Source: Pseudoduganella flava (GTDB lineage: Bacteria > Pseudomonadota > Gammaproteobacteria > Burkholderiales > Burkholderiaceae_D). From it: 64,000 bases of DNA. Below the pieces are notes generated by a model. That model saw only the letters and a program-made list of their open reading frames with translations, had not been told where the DNA came from and searched no databases. The translations under genes were made by a program, and so were the position numbers. Below are positions 1-10,261 of this stretch, piece after piece (the first letter of the stretch is position 1; each line of letters opens with the position of its first letter). The DNA is taken from assembly GCF_007830495.1 (NCBI RefSeq), contig NZ_VLKW01000001.1:62001-126000 (forward strand). The letters are read 5' to 3'.

Positions 1-30
1 GTGCCGCGCCGATTTATGCTGATAGAGTAG
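1..30 (+). CDS. possible 3' tail of an upstream gene
   Basis: Frame 1 is open from the window edge and ends at TAG 28-30, four bases before the smg start. Its last residues read VPRRFMLIE. In related genomes the gene before smg is usually dprA, but nine residues are too few to identify. The tight spacing to smg fits one transcript. Confidence 0.25.
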   Translation: MPRRFMLIE

Positions 31-34
31 CGCC

Positions 35-499
35 ATGTTCGACATCCTTGTTTACCTCTACGAGACCTATTATCGCCCCGACGCGTGCCCCGAACCGGCA
101 GCGTTGGCGAAGAAGCTTTCCGCTGTCGGTTTCGACGATGTGGAGATCTCCGAGGCGCTGGTCTGGCTCAACGACCTGACCGAAATGGCAGGCGTCGAAC
201 AGGCGCAAACGGCCGCATCGACCGGCACGCGCTTCTATGTGGACGAGGAACAGGACGCGCTGGGCACGCAGGCCATCGGCTTCATCGCGTTCCTGGAAAG
301 CGCGCGCGTGCTGTCGCCGCTGCAGCGTGAGATCGTCATCGAGCGCGCGCTGGCGCTCGAAGAGTCGCCCGTCAACCTGGGCAAGCTGAAGATCATCGTG
401 CTGATGCTGCTGTGGAGCCAGGGCAAGGAGCCGGACGCGCTGATGTTCGACGACCTGTTCGGTTCGGACGAGGAACAGGCGCCGCGCCTGTTGCACTGA
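35..499 (+). CDS. smg: Smg family protein (DUF494)
   Basis: A 154-residue cytoplasmic protein beginning [13 protein letters not shown], with an acidic, helical body and an [20 protein letters not shown]-like stretch typical of DUF494/Smg. Length is close to the E. coli Smg protein (about 157 aa). The molecular role is not established; the gene is conserved beside dprA and topoisomerase genes in proteobacteria. Here it precedes topB in the same orientation with a 338-base gap. The ATG at 35 is the only start giving the family N-terminus. Confidence 0.9.
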   Translation: MFDILVYLYETYYRPDACPEPAALAKKLSAVGFDDVEISEALVWLNDLTEMAGVEQAQTAASTGTRFYVDEEQDALGTQAIGFIAFLESARVLSPLQREIVIERALALEESPVNLGKLKIIVLMLLWSQGKEPDALMFDDLFGSDEEQAPRLLH

Positions 500-837
500 C
501 TCGCAAGCAAGAGCAGGGCAAAGGCAGGCCGGAATCAGGCCAGAAACAGGCCATAACCAGGCCAAAAGCGGGACCGTGCCCGCCATCCATAATAAATAGT
601 ATCGTTCGTGCCGGCCGCCTTTGCGGCCGGCTTGCATTCGGCCGGGCCACGCTTGCGGTTTTCTTCGCAACGCGCTTATGATTGGCCCTTTGGCAACTAT
701 AACATTCACGAAAAATCGGCAAGAAGCGCAATGCCCATGTATCATGCGCCTGCCGCACCCCAGGGAAATCGGCATGCCGCGCCTGGCGCGAAGCCTTCCC
801 TGACGCAACCGAGCAAAGCAAATCGAGAACAACAAAC
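500..837. other. intergenic region smg-topB
   Basis: No convincing gene. It holds a perfect inverted repeat at 610-631 (listed separately). The stretch 660-710 is relatively AT-rich and could carry the topB promoter, but I could not find a well-spaced -35/-10 pair. Confidence 0.5.
610..631. terminator. GC-rich hairpin after smg
   Basis: GCCGGCCGC (610-618), loop CTTT, GCGGCCGGC (623-631): a perfect 9-bp stem. No T-run follows on either strand, so it is either a weak or factor-dependent terminator or simply a stable palindrome. Confidence 0.4.
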
Positions 838-3519
838 ATGAGTAAAACCCTCATCATCGCCGAGAAGCCATCTGTCGCGAACGACATCGCGAAGTCGCTT
901 GGCGGCTTCACCAAGCACGATGAGTATTTCGAATCCGACGAATACGTGCTGTCGTCGGCCGTTGGCCACCTGCTGGAAATCGCCGTGCCGGAAGAGTACG
1001 ACGTCAAGCGCGGCAAGTGGAGTTTCGCGCACCTGCCGATGATCCCGCCGTACTTCGCGCTGAACCCGATCGCCAAGACGGAAAGCCGGCTGAAGGTATT
1101 GACGAAGCTGATCAAGCGCAAGGACGTGACGGCCCTGATCAACGCATGCGACGCGGGCCGCGAAGGTGAACTGATCTTCCGCCTGATCGCGCAGAACGCG
1201 AAGGTGAACAAGCCCGTCAAGCGCCTGTGGCTGCAGTCGATGACGCCGAACGCGATCCGCGACGGCTTCGCGCACCTGCGTAGCGACGACGAGATGATGC
1301 CGCTGGCCGATGCCGCCCGTTGCCGCTCCGAAGCGGACTGGCTGATCGGCATCAACGGCACCCGCGCGATGACGGCCTTCAATTCGAAAGAGGGCGGCTT
1401 CTACCTGACGACGGTGGGCCGCGTGCAGACGCCGACGTTGTCGATCGTCGTCGAGCGCGAAGAGAAGATCAAGAAGTTCGTGCCGCGCGACTATTGGGAA
1501 GTGCGCGCCGAATTCGTCTGCGCCGCCGGCGTGTACGAAGGCCGCTGGCTCGACACGAATTTCAAGAAGGACGAGACGGACCCGGAGAAGCGCGCCGAGC
1601 GCCTGTGGAGCAAGGCCGCCGCCGATTCGATCGCGCTGGCCTGCAAGGGCAAGCCGGGCGTCGTGACCGAGGAATCGAAGCCGACGACGTCGATGGCGCC
1701 CGCGCTGTTCGACCTCACGAGCCTGCAGCGTGAAGCCAACGGCCGCTTCGGCTTCTCCGCGAAGAACACGCTGGGCCTGGCGCAGGCGCTGTATGAGAAG
1801 CACAAGGTGCTGACGTATCCGCGTACCGATTCGCGCCACCTGCCGGAAGACTACCTGGCCACCGTGCACTCCACGCTGGAAGTCGTCAAGCAGAACCCGA
1901 ACTACCACCAGTTCGCCAAGCAGATCCTGGACAAGGGCTGGGTCAAGCCGAACAAGCGCATCTTCGACAACACGAAGATCTCCGATCACTTCGCGATCAT
2001 CCCGACCGGCATCGCGCCGAAGGGCTTGTCCGAGCCGGAGCAGAAGCTGTACGACCTCGTCACCCGCCGCTTCATGGCCGTGTTCTTCCCGGCCGCTGAA
2101 TTCCAGGTGACGACGCGCTACACGGAAGTGTCGGGCCACCAGTTCAAGACCGAAGGCAAGGTCATGACGAACCCCGGCTGGCTCGCCGTGTACGGCAAGG
2201 ACACCACCGACGACAAGGAAGGTGGCGGCAACCTGGTGCCGGTGGCGAAGGGCGAGAAGGTCCACACCGACAAGGTCAATGCAAACGGCCTCGTGACGAA
2301 GCCGCCCGCGCGCTACACGGAAGCGACGCTGTTGTCCGCCATGGAAGGCGCCGGCAAGCTGGTCGACTCCGACGAGCTGCGCGACGCGATGGCAGGCAAG
2401 GGCCTCGGCACGCCGGCCACGCGCGCCGCGATCATCGAAGGCCTGCTGACGGAGAAATACCTGATCCGCGAAGGCCGCGAACTGATCCCGACGGCGAAGG
2501 CATCGCAGCTGATGACGCTGTTGCGCGGCCTGGGCGTCAACGAACTGACGGCACCCGAATTGACCGGCGAGTGGGAATACAAGCTGGCGCAGATGGAGAA
2601 GGGCCGCATCTCGCGCGAGGAGTTCATGCGCGAGATCGCGCAGATGACGCAGATTATCGTCAAGCGCGCGAAGGAATACGACAACGACACGATTCCCGGC
2701 GAGTACGCGACGCTGACGACGCCGTGCCCGAACTGCGCCGGCGTCGTCAAGGAAAACTACCGCCGCTTCGCCTGCACGAAGTGCGACTTCTCGATGTCGA
2801 AGACTCCGGGCAGCCGCCAGTTCGAGATCGCCGAAGTTGAAGAGCTGCTGAAGAACCGCACGATCGGCCCGCTGCAGGGCTTCCGCTCGAAGATGGGCCG
2901 GCCGTTCGCGGCGATCCTGCGCATCGTGCGGGATGAGGACATCAACAACTTCAAGCTCGAATTCGACTTCGGCCAGAACGACGAGGAGGGCGAGGACGGC
3001 GAAGGCGTCGACTTCACCGGCCAGACCGCGCTGGGCCCGTGCCCGAAGTGCAATGGCGGCGTCTACGAGATGGGCCTGGCCTATGTGTGCGAGCACAGCG
3101 TGGCGAAGCCGAAGACGTGCGACTTCCGCAGCGGCCGCATCATCCTGCAGCAGGAGATCCTGCCGGAGCAGATGGCCAAGCTGCTGAACGAGGGCAAGAC
3201 CGACCTGCTGCCGGGCTTTGTTTCGCAACGCACGCGCCGGCCGTTCAAGGCCTTCCTCGTCCGCGGCAAGGACGGCAAGATCAGCTTCGAATTCGAGCCG
3301 CGCAAGGAGAAGCCGGCCGCGAAGGGCAAGGCGGCGGCAGTGGATGCGGCGCCGGCCGGCGATGCGGCGGCGGAAGCGCCCGCGGCAAAGAAGGCGCCGG
3401 CGAAGAAAGCGGCGGCAACGAAGACCACCGCAACGAAAACGGCGGCCACGAAAACGGCGGCCGCCAAGAAGCCGGCGGCAAAGAAAACCGCCGCGAAGAA
3501 AGCGATGGAAACGGAGTGA
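838..3519 (+). CDS. topB: DNA topoisomerase III
   Basis: A type IA topoisomerase of 893 aa that decatenates and relaxes DNA by single-strand passage. The TOPRIM domain shows IIAEKPS (6-12) and DAGREGE (105-111). The catalytic tyrosine is Y327 in LTYPRTDSRHLP. After the core come two C-terminal cysteine modules, CPNC...CTKC (about 637-660) and CPKC...C (about 735-765), which look like zinc ribbons. The last 50 or so residues are a low-complexity Lys/Ala/Thr/Pro tail of histone H1-like character, probably for non-specific DNA binding. Such tails are common on beta-proteobacterial TopB; the rest matches the usual family length. ATG 838 gives the canonical MSKTLIIAEKPS start, although the Shine-Dalgarno is weak. 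Confidence 0.96.
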   Translation: MSKTLIIAEKPSVANDIAKSLGGFTKHDEYFESDEYVLSSAVGHLLEIAVPEEYDVKRGKWSFAHLPMIPPYFALNPIAKTESRLKVLTKLIKRKDVTALINACDAGREGELIFRLIAQNAKVNKPVKRLWLQSMTPNAIRDGFAHLRSDDEMMPLADAARCRSEADWLIGINGTRAMTAFNSKEGGFYLTTVGRVQTPTLSIVVEREEKIKKFVPRDYWEVRAEFVCAAGVYEGRWLDTNFKKDETDPEKRAERLWSKAAADSIALACKGKPGVVTEESKPTTSMAPALFDLTSLQREANGRFGFSAKNTLGLAQALYEKHKVLTYPRTDSRHLPEDYLATVHSTLEVVKQNPNYHQFAKQILDKGWVKPNKRIFDNTKISDHFAIIPTGIAPKGLSEPEQKLYDLVTRRFMAVFFPAAEFQVTTRYTEVSGHQFKTEGKVMTNPGWLAVYGKDTTDDKEGGGNLVPVAKGEKVHTDKVNANGLVTKPPARYTEATLLSAMEGAGKLVDSDELRDAMAGKGLGTPATRAAIIEGLLTEKYLIREGRELIPTAKASQLMTLLRGLGVNELTAPELTGEWEYKLAQMEKGRISREEFMREIAQMTQIIVKRAKEYDNDTIPGEYATLTTPCPNCAGVVKENYRRFACTKCDFSMSKTPGSRQFEIAEVEELLKNRTIGPLQGFRSKMGRPFAAILRIVRDEDINNFKLEFDFGQNDEEGEDGEGVDFTGQTALGPCPKCNGGVYEMGLAYVCEHSVAKPKTCDFRSGRIILQQEILPEQMAKLLNEGKTDLLPGFVSQRTRRPFKAFLVRGKDGKISFEFEPRKEKPAAKGKAAAVDAAPAGDAAAEAPAAKKAPAKKAAATKTTATKTAATKTAAAKKPAAKKTAAKKAMETE

Positions 3520-3538
3520 TCGAGAAGGTGTGAATGAG

Positions 3539-3560
3539 AAACGGGCCTGCGGGCCCGTTT
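3539..3560 (+). terminator. topB terminator, copy 1
   Basis: AAACGGGCC, loop TGCG, GGCCCGTTT: a perfect 9-bp stem with T-rich 3' arm, 20 bases after the topB stop. First of a tandem pair about 41-42 bases apart. Confidence 0.85.
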
Positions 3561-3580
3561 AACATTTGGACAGATCTTTC

Positions 3581-3602
3581 AATGGGCCTGCGGGCCCATT
3601 TT
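3581..3602 (+). terminator. topB terminator, copy 2
   Basis: AATGGGCC, loop TGCG, GGCCCATT followed by TT. The loop and inner stem equal copy 1, and one outer pair differs in both arms (C-G changed to T-A), so the stem is kept. Flanks (ACATTTG, ATCTTTC/ATCCTTC) are also similar, pointing to local duplication. Confidence 0.8.
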
Positions 3603-3796
3603 ACATTTGCGCCAATCCTTCACCTAGGCAAACTCGTCATTACTTTTCCTAAAGCGTAGGCATTTGTAATTAACTTGCATTCAACTGACTAAAAATCAGT
3701 ATGGTTTGGTTGCGACATGGCATGCTGGTTTTCTGTCAGGAAATTTACTTTGTGGTAGACTTGCCGCTTCTTTAGGCAAACCTCCCGCCCAACTCC

Positions 3797-5389
3797 ATGA
3801 AGAATTTCTCTATCGGCACGCGCCTTGCCGCGGGCTTCGCCCTCGTATTGGCTCTGACCATCCTGATGATCATTTTCGGCGTTTCGCACATGCGCTCGCA
3901 GGCCGATGCAACGCGCGCGATGATGCACGAGCCGCTGGCGAAGGAACGCATGGCCAGCGACTGGTACCGGCTGATCCATACCAGCGTGCGCCGCACGTCC
4001 GCCATCTCGAAAAGTACCGACGCGTCGCTCGCCGGCTTCTTCAAGGAAGACCTGGCCAACTCGACGAAAGAGATCAACGAGCTGCAGAAGAATATCGAAG
4101 CCTTGTTGACGACGCCCGAGGAAAAACAGGCGTTCGAACGCATCGGCGAAGCACGCAAGCGCTACATCAAGTCGCGCGACGCGATCACCGCGTTGAAGAA
4201 GGATGGCAAGCTGGAGGAGGCGGAGGCGGTGCTGACGAAAGACTTCCTGCCGGACGCGAAAGCCTACCAGGACTCGCTGAACGACCTGCTGCAACTGCAG
4301 CGCAAGGCGATCGACGCCGAGGCGAGCCACATCGATGACGTGTCGCAGTCCAATACGCGGTTCCTGATCATCTGCGGTGCGCTCGTCATCGCATTCGGCG
4401 CGTTCTGCTCGTGGTGGCTGACGCGCGGCATCGTCGTGCCGCTGCACCAGGCCGTGGACATCGCGTGCAGCGTGGCCAACAACGACCTGCGCAGCGACAT
4501 CGTCGTGACGACGCAGGACGAAACGGGCCGCCTGCTGGGCGCCCTGAAGCAGATGAATGAAGGCCTGGCTGCGATCGTCAGCAAGGTCCGCACTGGCACG
4601 GAACACATGACGAGCGCCTCGGGCGAAATCGCCGCCGGCAATATGGACCTGTCGGCGCGCACCGAGCAGCAGGCCAGCGCGCTGGAGGAAACGGCATCGT
4701 CGATGGAAGAACTGACGTCGACCGTGAAGCAGAACGCCGACAACGCGCGCCAGGCCAACCAGCTGGCCGTCAGCGCGTCCGAAGTGGCGGTGCGCGGCGG
4801 TGAAGTGGTCAGCCAGGTCGTCGACACGATGGAGTCGATCAACGCGTCGTCGAAGAAGATCGTCGACATCATCTCCGTCATCGACGGCATCGCGTTCCAG
4901 ACCAATATCCTCGCGCTGAACGCCGCGGTGGAAGCGGCCCGTGCCGGCGAGCAGGGCCGCGGTTTCGCGGTCGTCGCCAGCGAGGTGCGCAGCCTGGCCC
5001 AGCGCTCGGCCGCCGCGGCCAAGGAAATCAAGGAACTGATCGGCGACTCCGTCGGCAAGGTCGACACCGGCAGCAAGCTGGTCGCCCAGGCCGGCGAGAC
5101 GATGACCGAAGTCGTGCAAAGCATCCACCGCGTGACCGACATCATGGGCGAGATCACGACGGCCAGCGTGGAGCAAAGTGCCGGCATCGAGCAGGTGAAC
5201 CAGGCGATCGCGGACATGGATGGCGTGACGCAGCAGAACGCCGCGCTCGTCGAGGAAGCCGCCGCCGCCGCCGCATCGATGCGCGAGCAGGCCGAGGCGC
5301 TGGCCAACGTAGTGGCCGTGTTCAAGCTGCATGAAATGGCCGGTGCGCCACGCATGGGCGCATCGCGCGCGGTGGCGTTGGCCAACTAA
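3797..5389 (+). CDS. methyl-accepting chemotaxis protein
   Basis: A transmembrane chemoreceptor of 530 aa. It has an N-terminal TM helix (about 10-30), a periplasmic four-helix-bundle-like sensor (about 31-185, Tar/4HB type), a second TM helix (about 189-211), a HAMP domain (about 212-265), and a C-terminal signalling coiled coil with the conserved hairpin tip IDGIAFQTNILALNAAVEAA (about 366-385) and RGFAVVASEVR. It should control CheA/CheW. No CheR/CheB-tethering pentapeptide is seen at the C-terminus (ends VALAN). No chemotaxis genes are adjacent, so it is an orphan receptor; the ligand cannot be read from sequence. Confidence 0.93.
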   Translation: MKNFSIGTRLAAGFALVLALTILMIIFGVSHMRSQADATRAMMHEPLAKERMASDWYRLIHTSVRRTSAISKSTDASLAGFFKEDLANSTKEINELQKNIEALLTTPEEKQAFERIGEARKRYIKSRDAITALKKDGKLEEAEAVLTKDFLPDAKAYQDSLNDLLQLQRKAIDAEASHIDDVSQSNTRFLIICGALVIAFGAFCSWWLTRGIVVPLHQAVDIACSVANNDLRSDIVVTTQDETGRLLGALKQMNEGLAAIVSKVRTGTEHMTSASGEIAAGNMDLSARTEQQASALEETASSMEELTSTVKQNADNARQANQLAVSASEVAVRGGEVVSQVVDTMESINASSKKIVDIISVIDGIAFQTNILALNAAVEAARAGEQGRGFAVVASEVRSLAQRSAAAAKEIKELIGDSVGKVDTGSKLVAQAGETMTEVVQSIHRVTDIMGEITTASVEQSAGIEQVNQAIADMDGVTQQNAALVEEAAAAAASMREQAEALANVVAVFKLHEMAGAPRMGASRAVALAN

Positions 5390-5430
5390 GTAGCGCGCCG
5401 CCGACAGTCTTTTAACCAGAGGCAGAAGCC

Positions 5431-5530
5431 GGGGTCAGGGAGGAGTACTGGCGGGTAAGCCAGTGCCGCTTTGCCGGCAAGGAGCAATGCTCCTTGAAAC
5501 CCCGGCAAAGCCCCGCCGGGTCCGACCCCA
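5431..5530. repeat. palindromic element, GGGGTC family, with nested hairpins
   Basis: Between convergent mcp and the DUF3597 gene. The outer ends are GGGGTCAGG (from 5431) and GGTCCGACCCC (to 5529). Inside, CTTTGCCGG (5469-5477) pairs with CCGGCAAAG (5502-5510) and encloses CAAGGAGC-AAT-GCTCCTTG (5478-5496). The end motif matches the palindrome at 63228-63254. It probably folds into a long branched hairpin and may also end transcription from both sides. Confidence 0.7.
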
Positions 5531-5606
5531 GATTTACGCCGTTGGTTTTAGTTCCGACAGCGGCTCCTTTGCAGCATCGTCTTCCAACGCCCCGCACTGC
5601 GGGGCG

Positions 5607-6044
5607 TTAGTCTTTCAGATCCGCCGGTACCTTCCCGCCGTTGGCGGCCAGCTTGTTCATCACCTGCCGGTGCAGCCACACGTTCATCGTGGCCGAATCG
5701 CCGGTGTCGCCCGTGTAGTGCAGCTCCTCCGCCAGCTCCTTGCGGGACTGCAGGCTGCTGTCCAGGTCCAGCAGTTTCAGCAGGTCGACGATCGACGTGC
5801 GCCAGTTCAGCGGCTGGCCGGCCTGCTGCGCCTTCGCGTTCAGGATCGCTTCCACGTCCACGTCGGACAGTGCGGCCGGTGCGGCCGGCGATTGCGCTGC
5901 CGGTGCGGTGGCGGGCGATGCCGGGGTGGCCGATGAAGCGGTTGGCGTCGTCGTTTGCGTCGCGCCGGCCGATGGCGCCTGCTGCTGCACGGCCGGGTGG
6001 GACGGCGGGAAGATCTTGTGGAAGATGTTGCTGAGGATACCCAT
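5607..6044 (-). CDS. DUF3597 domain protein
   Basis: A 145-aa protein. The N-terminus GILSNIFHKIFPP is followed by an Ala/Thr/Pro-rich linker (about 18-58), then the DUF3597 domain from about 59: DVDVEAILNAKAQQ, LNWRTSIVDLLKLLDLDSS, RKELAEELHYTGDTGDSATM, ending ANGGKVPADLKD. The domain occurs alone or fused to LysM modules and has no known activity. No signal peptide or membrane segment is evident. It lies 26 bases downstream of another minus-strand unknown, so the two may be co-transcribed. Confidence 0.9.
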   Translation of the reverse strand: MGILSNIFHKIFPPSHPAVQQQAPSAGATQTTTPTASSATPASPATAPAAQSPAAPAALSDVDVEAILNAKAQQAGQPLNWRTSIVDLLKLLDLDSSLQSRKELAEELHYTGDTGDSATMNVWLHRQVMNKLAANGGKVPADLKD

Positions 6045-6070
6045 GTGATGCCTCCTGATGGTTGGTCGAA

Positions 6071-6574
6071 TCAGCGGTGCGCCTGGGCGATCTTGCCGAG
6101 CACGATCGCCAGCGCCGCGCCGCCAAGGGCCTGCACGAGCTGCGGGTGCTGGGCATAGAAGTCGCCGATGCGGTCGACGATGCCGGGGTTGTGCTGTTCG
6201 GCCGTCGTCGCGATTTCCTGCACCTGCTGCGGTGTGATCTGTTCGGCCTGCTCAGGCGTCACCTGCGGCTGGCCGTTCTGCCCGAAGAGGTTGCCCACAT
6301 TGCCCGCCAGCGCCGACAGCATTGCCGGGCTGACGTTGGACAGCAACTGGTTCAGCATGCCGGCGCGTTGCTGCCCATCGCTGCGGCCGAACAGCTGGCT
6401 GACCATCTGCGCGAAAGGCGGGGTCTGGTCGGAACGCAGCGCTTCCGTGACGCCTTGCGCCAGCGCGCCTTGCGGCGCAAGCTGTGCCGCTTGCGGGAAG
6501 TCCTGTTCCGCGCGGGCGGGGTCGGCTGCCCCGCCGAGGTATTGCTGTAACAGATTACCGAGATCGAATCCCAT
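6071..6574 (-). CDS. hypothetical protein, Gln/Ala-rich
   Basis: A 167-aa protein starting MGFDLGNLLQQYLGG. I do not recognise the family. It is rich in Gln and Ala, has a middle segment (QMVSQLFGRSDGQQRAGMLNQLL) resembling small bacterial stress-type helical proteins, and a hydrophobic C-terminal segment (LVQALGGAALAIVLGKIAQ, about 145-163) that could be membrane-associated. It precedes the DUF3597 gene on the same strand. The start is supported by an AGGAG-like site just upstream on the minus strand (CAACGACAGGAGCCGGC). Confidence 0.7.
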   Translation of the reverse strand: MGFDLGNLLQQYLGGAADPARAEQDFPQAAQLAPQGALAQGVTEALRSDQTPPFAQMVSQLFGRSDGQQRAGMLNQLLSNVSPAMLSALAGNVGNLFGQNGQPQVTPEQAEQITPQQVQEIATTAEQHNPGIVDRIGDFYAQHPQLVQALGGAALAIVLGKIAQAHR

Positions 6575-6670
6575 TGCCGGCTCCTGTCGTTGAGAACAGC
6601 CGCCAGCATAATGCCGGCGGCGGAGCGGGTCTGTTCGCGGTTTAACGATAAGCCGCGAGCATCGGCTGGG

Positions 6671-9600
6671 TCAGCGGGCCGTGCTCTCCACGGCGATCAG
6701 GTTGTCGTCCGGGTTCCGGTCGATCAGCTTGTTGTCCGGGTCGATGCCGGCCCGTGCCGGGCGCCTTGGCACGACCAGCGTGTACGTGTTCTCGCGGCGG
6801 TCGATGAGACGGCGCTCGCGCAGCAGCGGCTTGCCGTCGCTGTCGTCGATGCCGATGTCGATCAGGTCGGCAAGGGGCGCATCCTTCTCGGCGCCCAGTT
6901 CGTCCGAGCGGAGCTTCGCCGCATGCACCGTCAGCTGCACCTCGTAGCGTCCATCCGGCCGGCGCTGCGCCGTGGCCGACAGCGCGCGGTTGTCGTACAG
7001 GACGATGGCGTTGAACAGGTCGTCGACCAGGTAGGCCTGCCGGGCCGGCACCACGGCGCGTAGCGCGTCGACCAGCACCGTCACGCTCGGGTATGGGCCG
7101 GCACGGTACGCGTGGTCCTTCAGCAGGCCGCGCAGCACGGCGTTGATGCGGTCTTCGCCGATGATGTCCTGCAGCTGGTACATCGCCAGGCTGCCCTTGC
7201 GGTAGTGGATGTAGTGCTGGTTCTCGTTGTCCGCCAGCGGCAGTTCCTTTTTGTTCTCCAGTGCGCGGCCATGCAGGTACGTGTCCAGGTCGTAGCGCAG
7301 GAAGCGGCGCATCCGGTCGGCGCCGAACGCGCGCTTCATCACCATCAGCGCCGAGTACTCCGACAGCGTCTCGGACAGCACGGTGGCGCCGCGCGTCGCA
7401 CCCCCGACCAGCTGATGGCCCCACCACTGGTGCGCCAGCTCGTGCGCCGTCACGTAGTACGGGTAGTCGATGTCCTTCGGATTGCGCTCGTCGACCTTGG
7501 CGATGAAGCCCATGCTTTCCGAGAACGGGATCGTGTTCGGATACGACTGCGCGAATTGCTGGTAGCGGGGGAACTCGACGATCCGCACCACCTTGTGCTG
7601 GTACGGCCCGAAGTTGCGCGTGTAGTAGTCCAGGCCGTCCTTGACGCCCTTCATCATGCGGTCCAGGTTGAACTCGTGGCCGGGGTGGTAGTAGATCTCG
7701 ATGCCCACGTCCTGCCACCAGTCGTGCTTGACCACGTAGCGCGCCGACTGGAACGAGTAGAAGTTCAGGATCGGCTTGTCCATCCGGTAGTGGAAGTAGC
7801 GGCGGCCGTTCTTCGTCCACTCGCGCACCAGCATGCCCGGCGCGACGGCCGTCTGGTCGGCACTGGTGCCGACGACGGCGTCGAACGTCACCCAGTCCGC
7901 ATCGCTGCCCAGCACGTTGTTGGCCAGGCCCTTCGGATCGTCGCGCGGCAGCTCGCGCTCCTGCGCCGGCAGGCCATGGCGCTTGCGGTCGCGCGGATCG
8001 CGCAGCTCGCTGTCGCGCTGGTAGCCGATATGGGGCAGGATCGTGTTGTTGAAGAAGGTGCCGTTCGCCACCACCGGGGTATCCTTGCCGAGGCCGAGGA
8101 TGCCTTTCGGGTCGTACGACACGTCGAATTCCAGCGGCAGTTGCGCGCCCGGTGCCAGCGGCGTCGCCAGCGCATAGCTGTAGTAGCCCACTGCGCGGTC
8201 GGCCAGCGTCACGCGGCTTGCCACGCCGAAGCGCAGCGGGCGCAGGTCGGCCTGCGGGTCGGTGCTGACGTAGACCGTGGTGATCGGCGTGCTGCCGCGG
8301 TTCTCCAGCACGTAGCGGCCCTTGACGACGAGGCGGCGCTCGGCCGGCATGATCTCCACGTTCATTTTCACGTCGACGATGCGCGGCTGCGCCAGCGCCG
8401 CCGTGGCCTTGTACTTGCGTTCGTACTCGGCGCGGTTCGCATCGCGCCGGTACGCGGACTGGAACTCGTTCGCCACGTTCAGGTTGTAGAACAGGATGGA
8501 CCCGGTGACGAGCGTCAGCGCGAGGCCGGCACCGAAACCGGCCAGCACCGGCAGGCTCAGTGCGTGTCGCGCCAGTTGCAGGCGCGTGCGCCATTCGTCG
8601 TTCGCGCCGCGCGGCCAGAACACGCGCGTCAGCATCGCCAGCATCACCGCGCTGCCGGCCCAGTACAGCTGGTACCAGTGCTCACGATGCAGGTAGTGGC
8701 CGAAGCCGTTGATGTCGGAGTAGACGATGTCCGGCGTCCACGCGTACAGCACCATCGGGTGCGTGAAGCCCAGCGCCGGCAGCGCGATCGACGCCACGTG
8801 ATAGACGATCATCACGCAGAAGGCGACGAACTTGTGGCCGATCAGCACTTGCGCGGCCAGCGCCAGCACGGCCAGCAGCGCGTAGTAAGGCAGCTGCATC
8901 GTGAACAGATGGCGCAGGTACAGGCTTGGCTCGAGATGGAAGTAGCCGTGGAACACCTGCACGGACATCCCGCACAGCATCAGCACGAACAGCAGGATCG
9001 CCTGCAGTGCGACGAGCGCGATCAGCTTCGACGCCAGCGGCAGCCAGCCCGGCACGGGCAGCGCGTCCAGCATCAGCGCCATCCGGTGCTCGCGCTCGCG
9101 CCATACGAGCTCGCCCGCATAGAACGTCGTGATGACCAGCATGATCAGCGCATAGGTATGCGACATCGACTCGAGCACCATGTACGTGACGGGGTAGGTG
9201 ACCGTGCCCCACATCGCGCCCAGGTCGATCGTGCTGGCGAAGGCCAGCAGCACGCCGGCCAGCACCAGCACCGCGAAGTACACGTTCTTGATCGTCTCGC
9301 GCAGGTTCAGCCAGCTGAACTGGAACAGCAGCAGGGTCACGCTGCGCGACTTGAAGTCGGGACGTTCGCTGGTGTGCGCGGCCACGGAAGTGATCCGCAG
9401 CGGCACGTCGCCTTCGCCGCGCGCGGCGGCGCTGCCGCCATCGAGCGTGCTGACGAAGTGGAAGCGCCAGTATCCGAGCACCAGGGCCACCAGGCCGAAT
9501 GAGCACCAGATCGCGCGATTGAGCAGGTACACGCCTTCCGGCAGCACGAGGCGGCTGTTGCGCTCGGCGATCGGCCAGTATTCCGTCAGGCGGATCAGCG

Positions 9601-10261
9601 CGGCGGTGCCGAACGGGTCGATCAGCGCGGCCAGCGTCTTGTAATCGAGGTCGCGCGCGAGGCCCGGCGCAACGATGTACCCGATCAGCATGACGACGCT
9701 GCTGATGTACACCGGCAGCATGCGCCGCGTCAGCGCCGCCAGCACGTAGAAGATCGCACCGAAGATCAGGAGGTTCGGCAGCAGCGTGATCAGGTAGGTC
9801 AGCAGGTAGGCTTCCGGGATGAAGCGCCCCAGCCGCTCCGGGTCGACGCCCGGCAGCCACGTGCCGAACAGGTTACCCAGCGGGATCGAGGCGAAGATCA
9901 CCGCCAGCACGAGCCAGGCGCCGATGAAGCGGCCGAACATGTACTGCCACTTGCGGATCGGCGCCGAGAAGAAGAAGTGGTGCATGTCGTACTCGAAGTC
10001 CTGCTGCACCGCGCGGCCCATCACGGCGGCCACGATGATGATCGCCAGGCTGCCGATGCCGCTGCCGGCCAGCATGATCGAGCGGGGCGCGTTGATCAGC
10101 ACCTTGCCGCCGAAGCTGACGACGGCGCCCTTCAGCGCACCGCCGGCGGCGGCCATCGCCAGCATCGCCAGCGCGAGGAACAGCAGGAAGTACACCCAGG
10201 TCGACAGCAGCCGCAGCCGCTGCCGGGCTTCGAACCACGCGATCGCAAACATGGCGTTCAT
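6671..10261 (-). CDS. ABC-2 permease fused to M1-family aminopeptidase
   Basis: An 1196-aa membrane protein. The first half is two ABC-2-type permease blocks with many hydrophobic helices (from residue 5, [26 protein letters not shown], and again about 310-545). A further TM segment near 560-590 leads to a periplasmic-type M1 gluzincin domain. The zinc site is HELAH (940-944) with downstream [10 protein letters not shown] supplying the third ligand; HExxH-to-Glu spacing is one longer than the classic M1 spacing. GGATRG-type exopeptidase context is present. The ATG directly follows the TGA of the upstream ATPase gene (TGAATG), so the two are coupled. Likely role: an ATP-driven exporter or extracytoplasmic peptidase complex; substrate unknown. 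Confidence 0.92.
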   Translation of the reverse strand: MNAMFAIAWFEARQRLRLLSTWVYFLLFLALAMLAMAAAGGALKGAVVSFGGKVLINAPRSIMLAGSGIGSLAIIIVAAVMGRAVQQDFEYDMHHFFFSAPIRKWQYMFGRFIGAWLVLAVIFASIPLGNLFGTWLPGVDPERLGRFIPEAYLLTYLITLLPNLLIFGAIFYVLAALTRRMLPVYISSVVMLIGYIVAPGLARDLDYKTLAALIDPFGTAALIRLTEYWPIAERNSRLVLPEGVYLLNRAIWCSFGLVALVLGYWRFHFVSTLDGGSAAARGEGDVPLRITSVAAHTSERPDFKSRSVTLLLFQFSWLNLRETIKNVYFAVLVLAGVLLAFASTIDLGAMWGTVTYPVTYMVLESMSHTYALIMLVITTFYAGELVWREREHRMALMLDALPVPGWLPLASKLIALVALQAILLFVLMLCGMSVQVFHGYFHLEPSLYLRHLFTMQLPYYALLAVLALAAQVLIGHKFVAFCVMIVYHVASIALPALGFTHPMVLYAWTPDIVYSDINGFGHYLHREHWYQLYWAGSAVMLAMLTRVFWPRGANDEWRTRLQLARHALSLPVLAGFGAGLALTLVTGSILFYNLNVANEFQSAYRRDANRAEYERKYKATAALAQPRIVDVKMNVEIMPAERRLVVKGRYVLENRGSTPITTVYVSTDPQADLRPLRFGVASRVTLADRAVGYYSYALATPLAPGAQLPLEFDVSYDPKGILGLGKDTPVVANGTFFNNTILPHIGYQRDSELRDPRDRKRHGLPAQERELPRDDPKGLANNVLGSDADWVTFDAVVGTSADQTAVAPGMLVREWTKNGRRYFHYRMDKPILNFYSFQSARYVVKHDWWQDVGIEIYYHPGHEFNLDRMMKGVKDGLDYYTRNFGPYQHKVVRIVEFPRYQQFAQSYPNTIPFSESMGFIAKVDERNPKDIDYPYYVTAHELAHQWWGHQLVGGATRGATVLSETLSEYSALMVMKRAFGADRMRRFLRYDLDTYLHGRALENKKELPLADNENQHYIHYRKGSLAMYQLQDIIGEDRINAVLRGLLKDHAYRAGPYPSVTVLVDALRAVVPARQAYLVDDLFNAIVLYDNRALSATAQRRPDGRYEVQLTVHAAKLRSDELGAEKDAPLADLIDIGIDDSDGKPLLRERRLIDRRENTYTLVVPRRPARAGIDPDNKLIDRNPDDNLIAVESTAR

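Noticed and set aside
742-3228. 828-codon minus-strand frame opposite topB
   Set aside because: Leu/Arg/His/Asp-rich antisense shadow; topB motifs on plus are complete.
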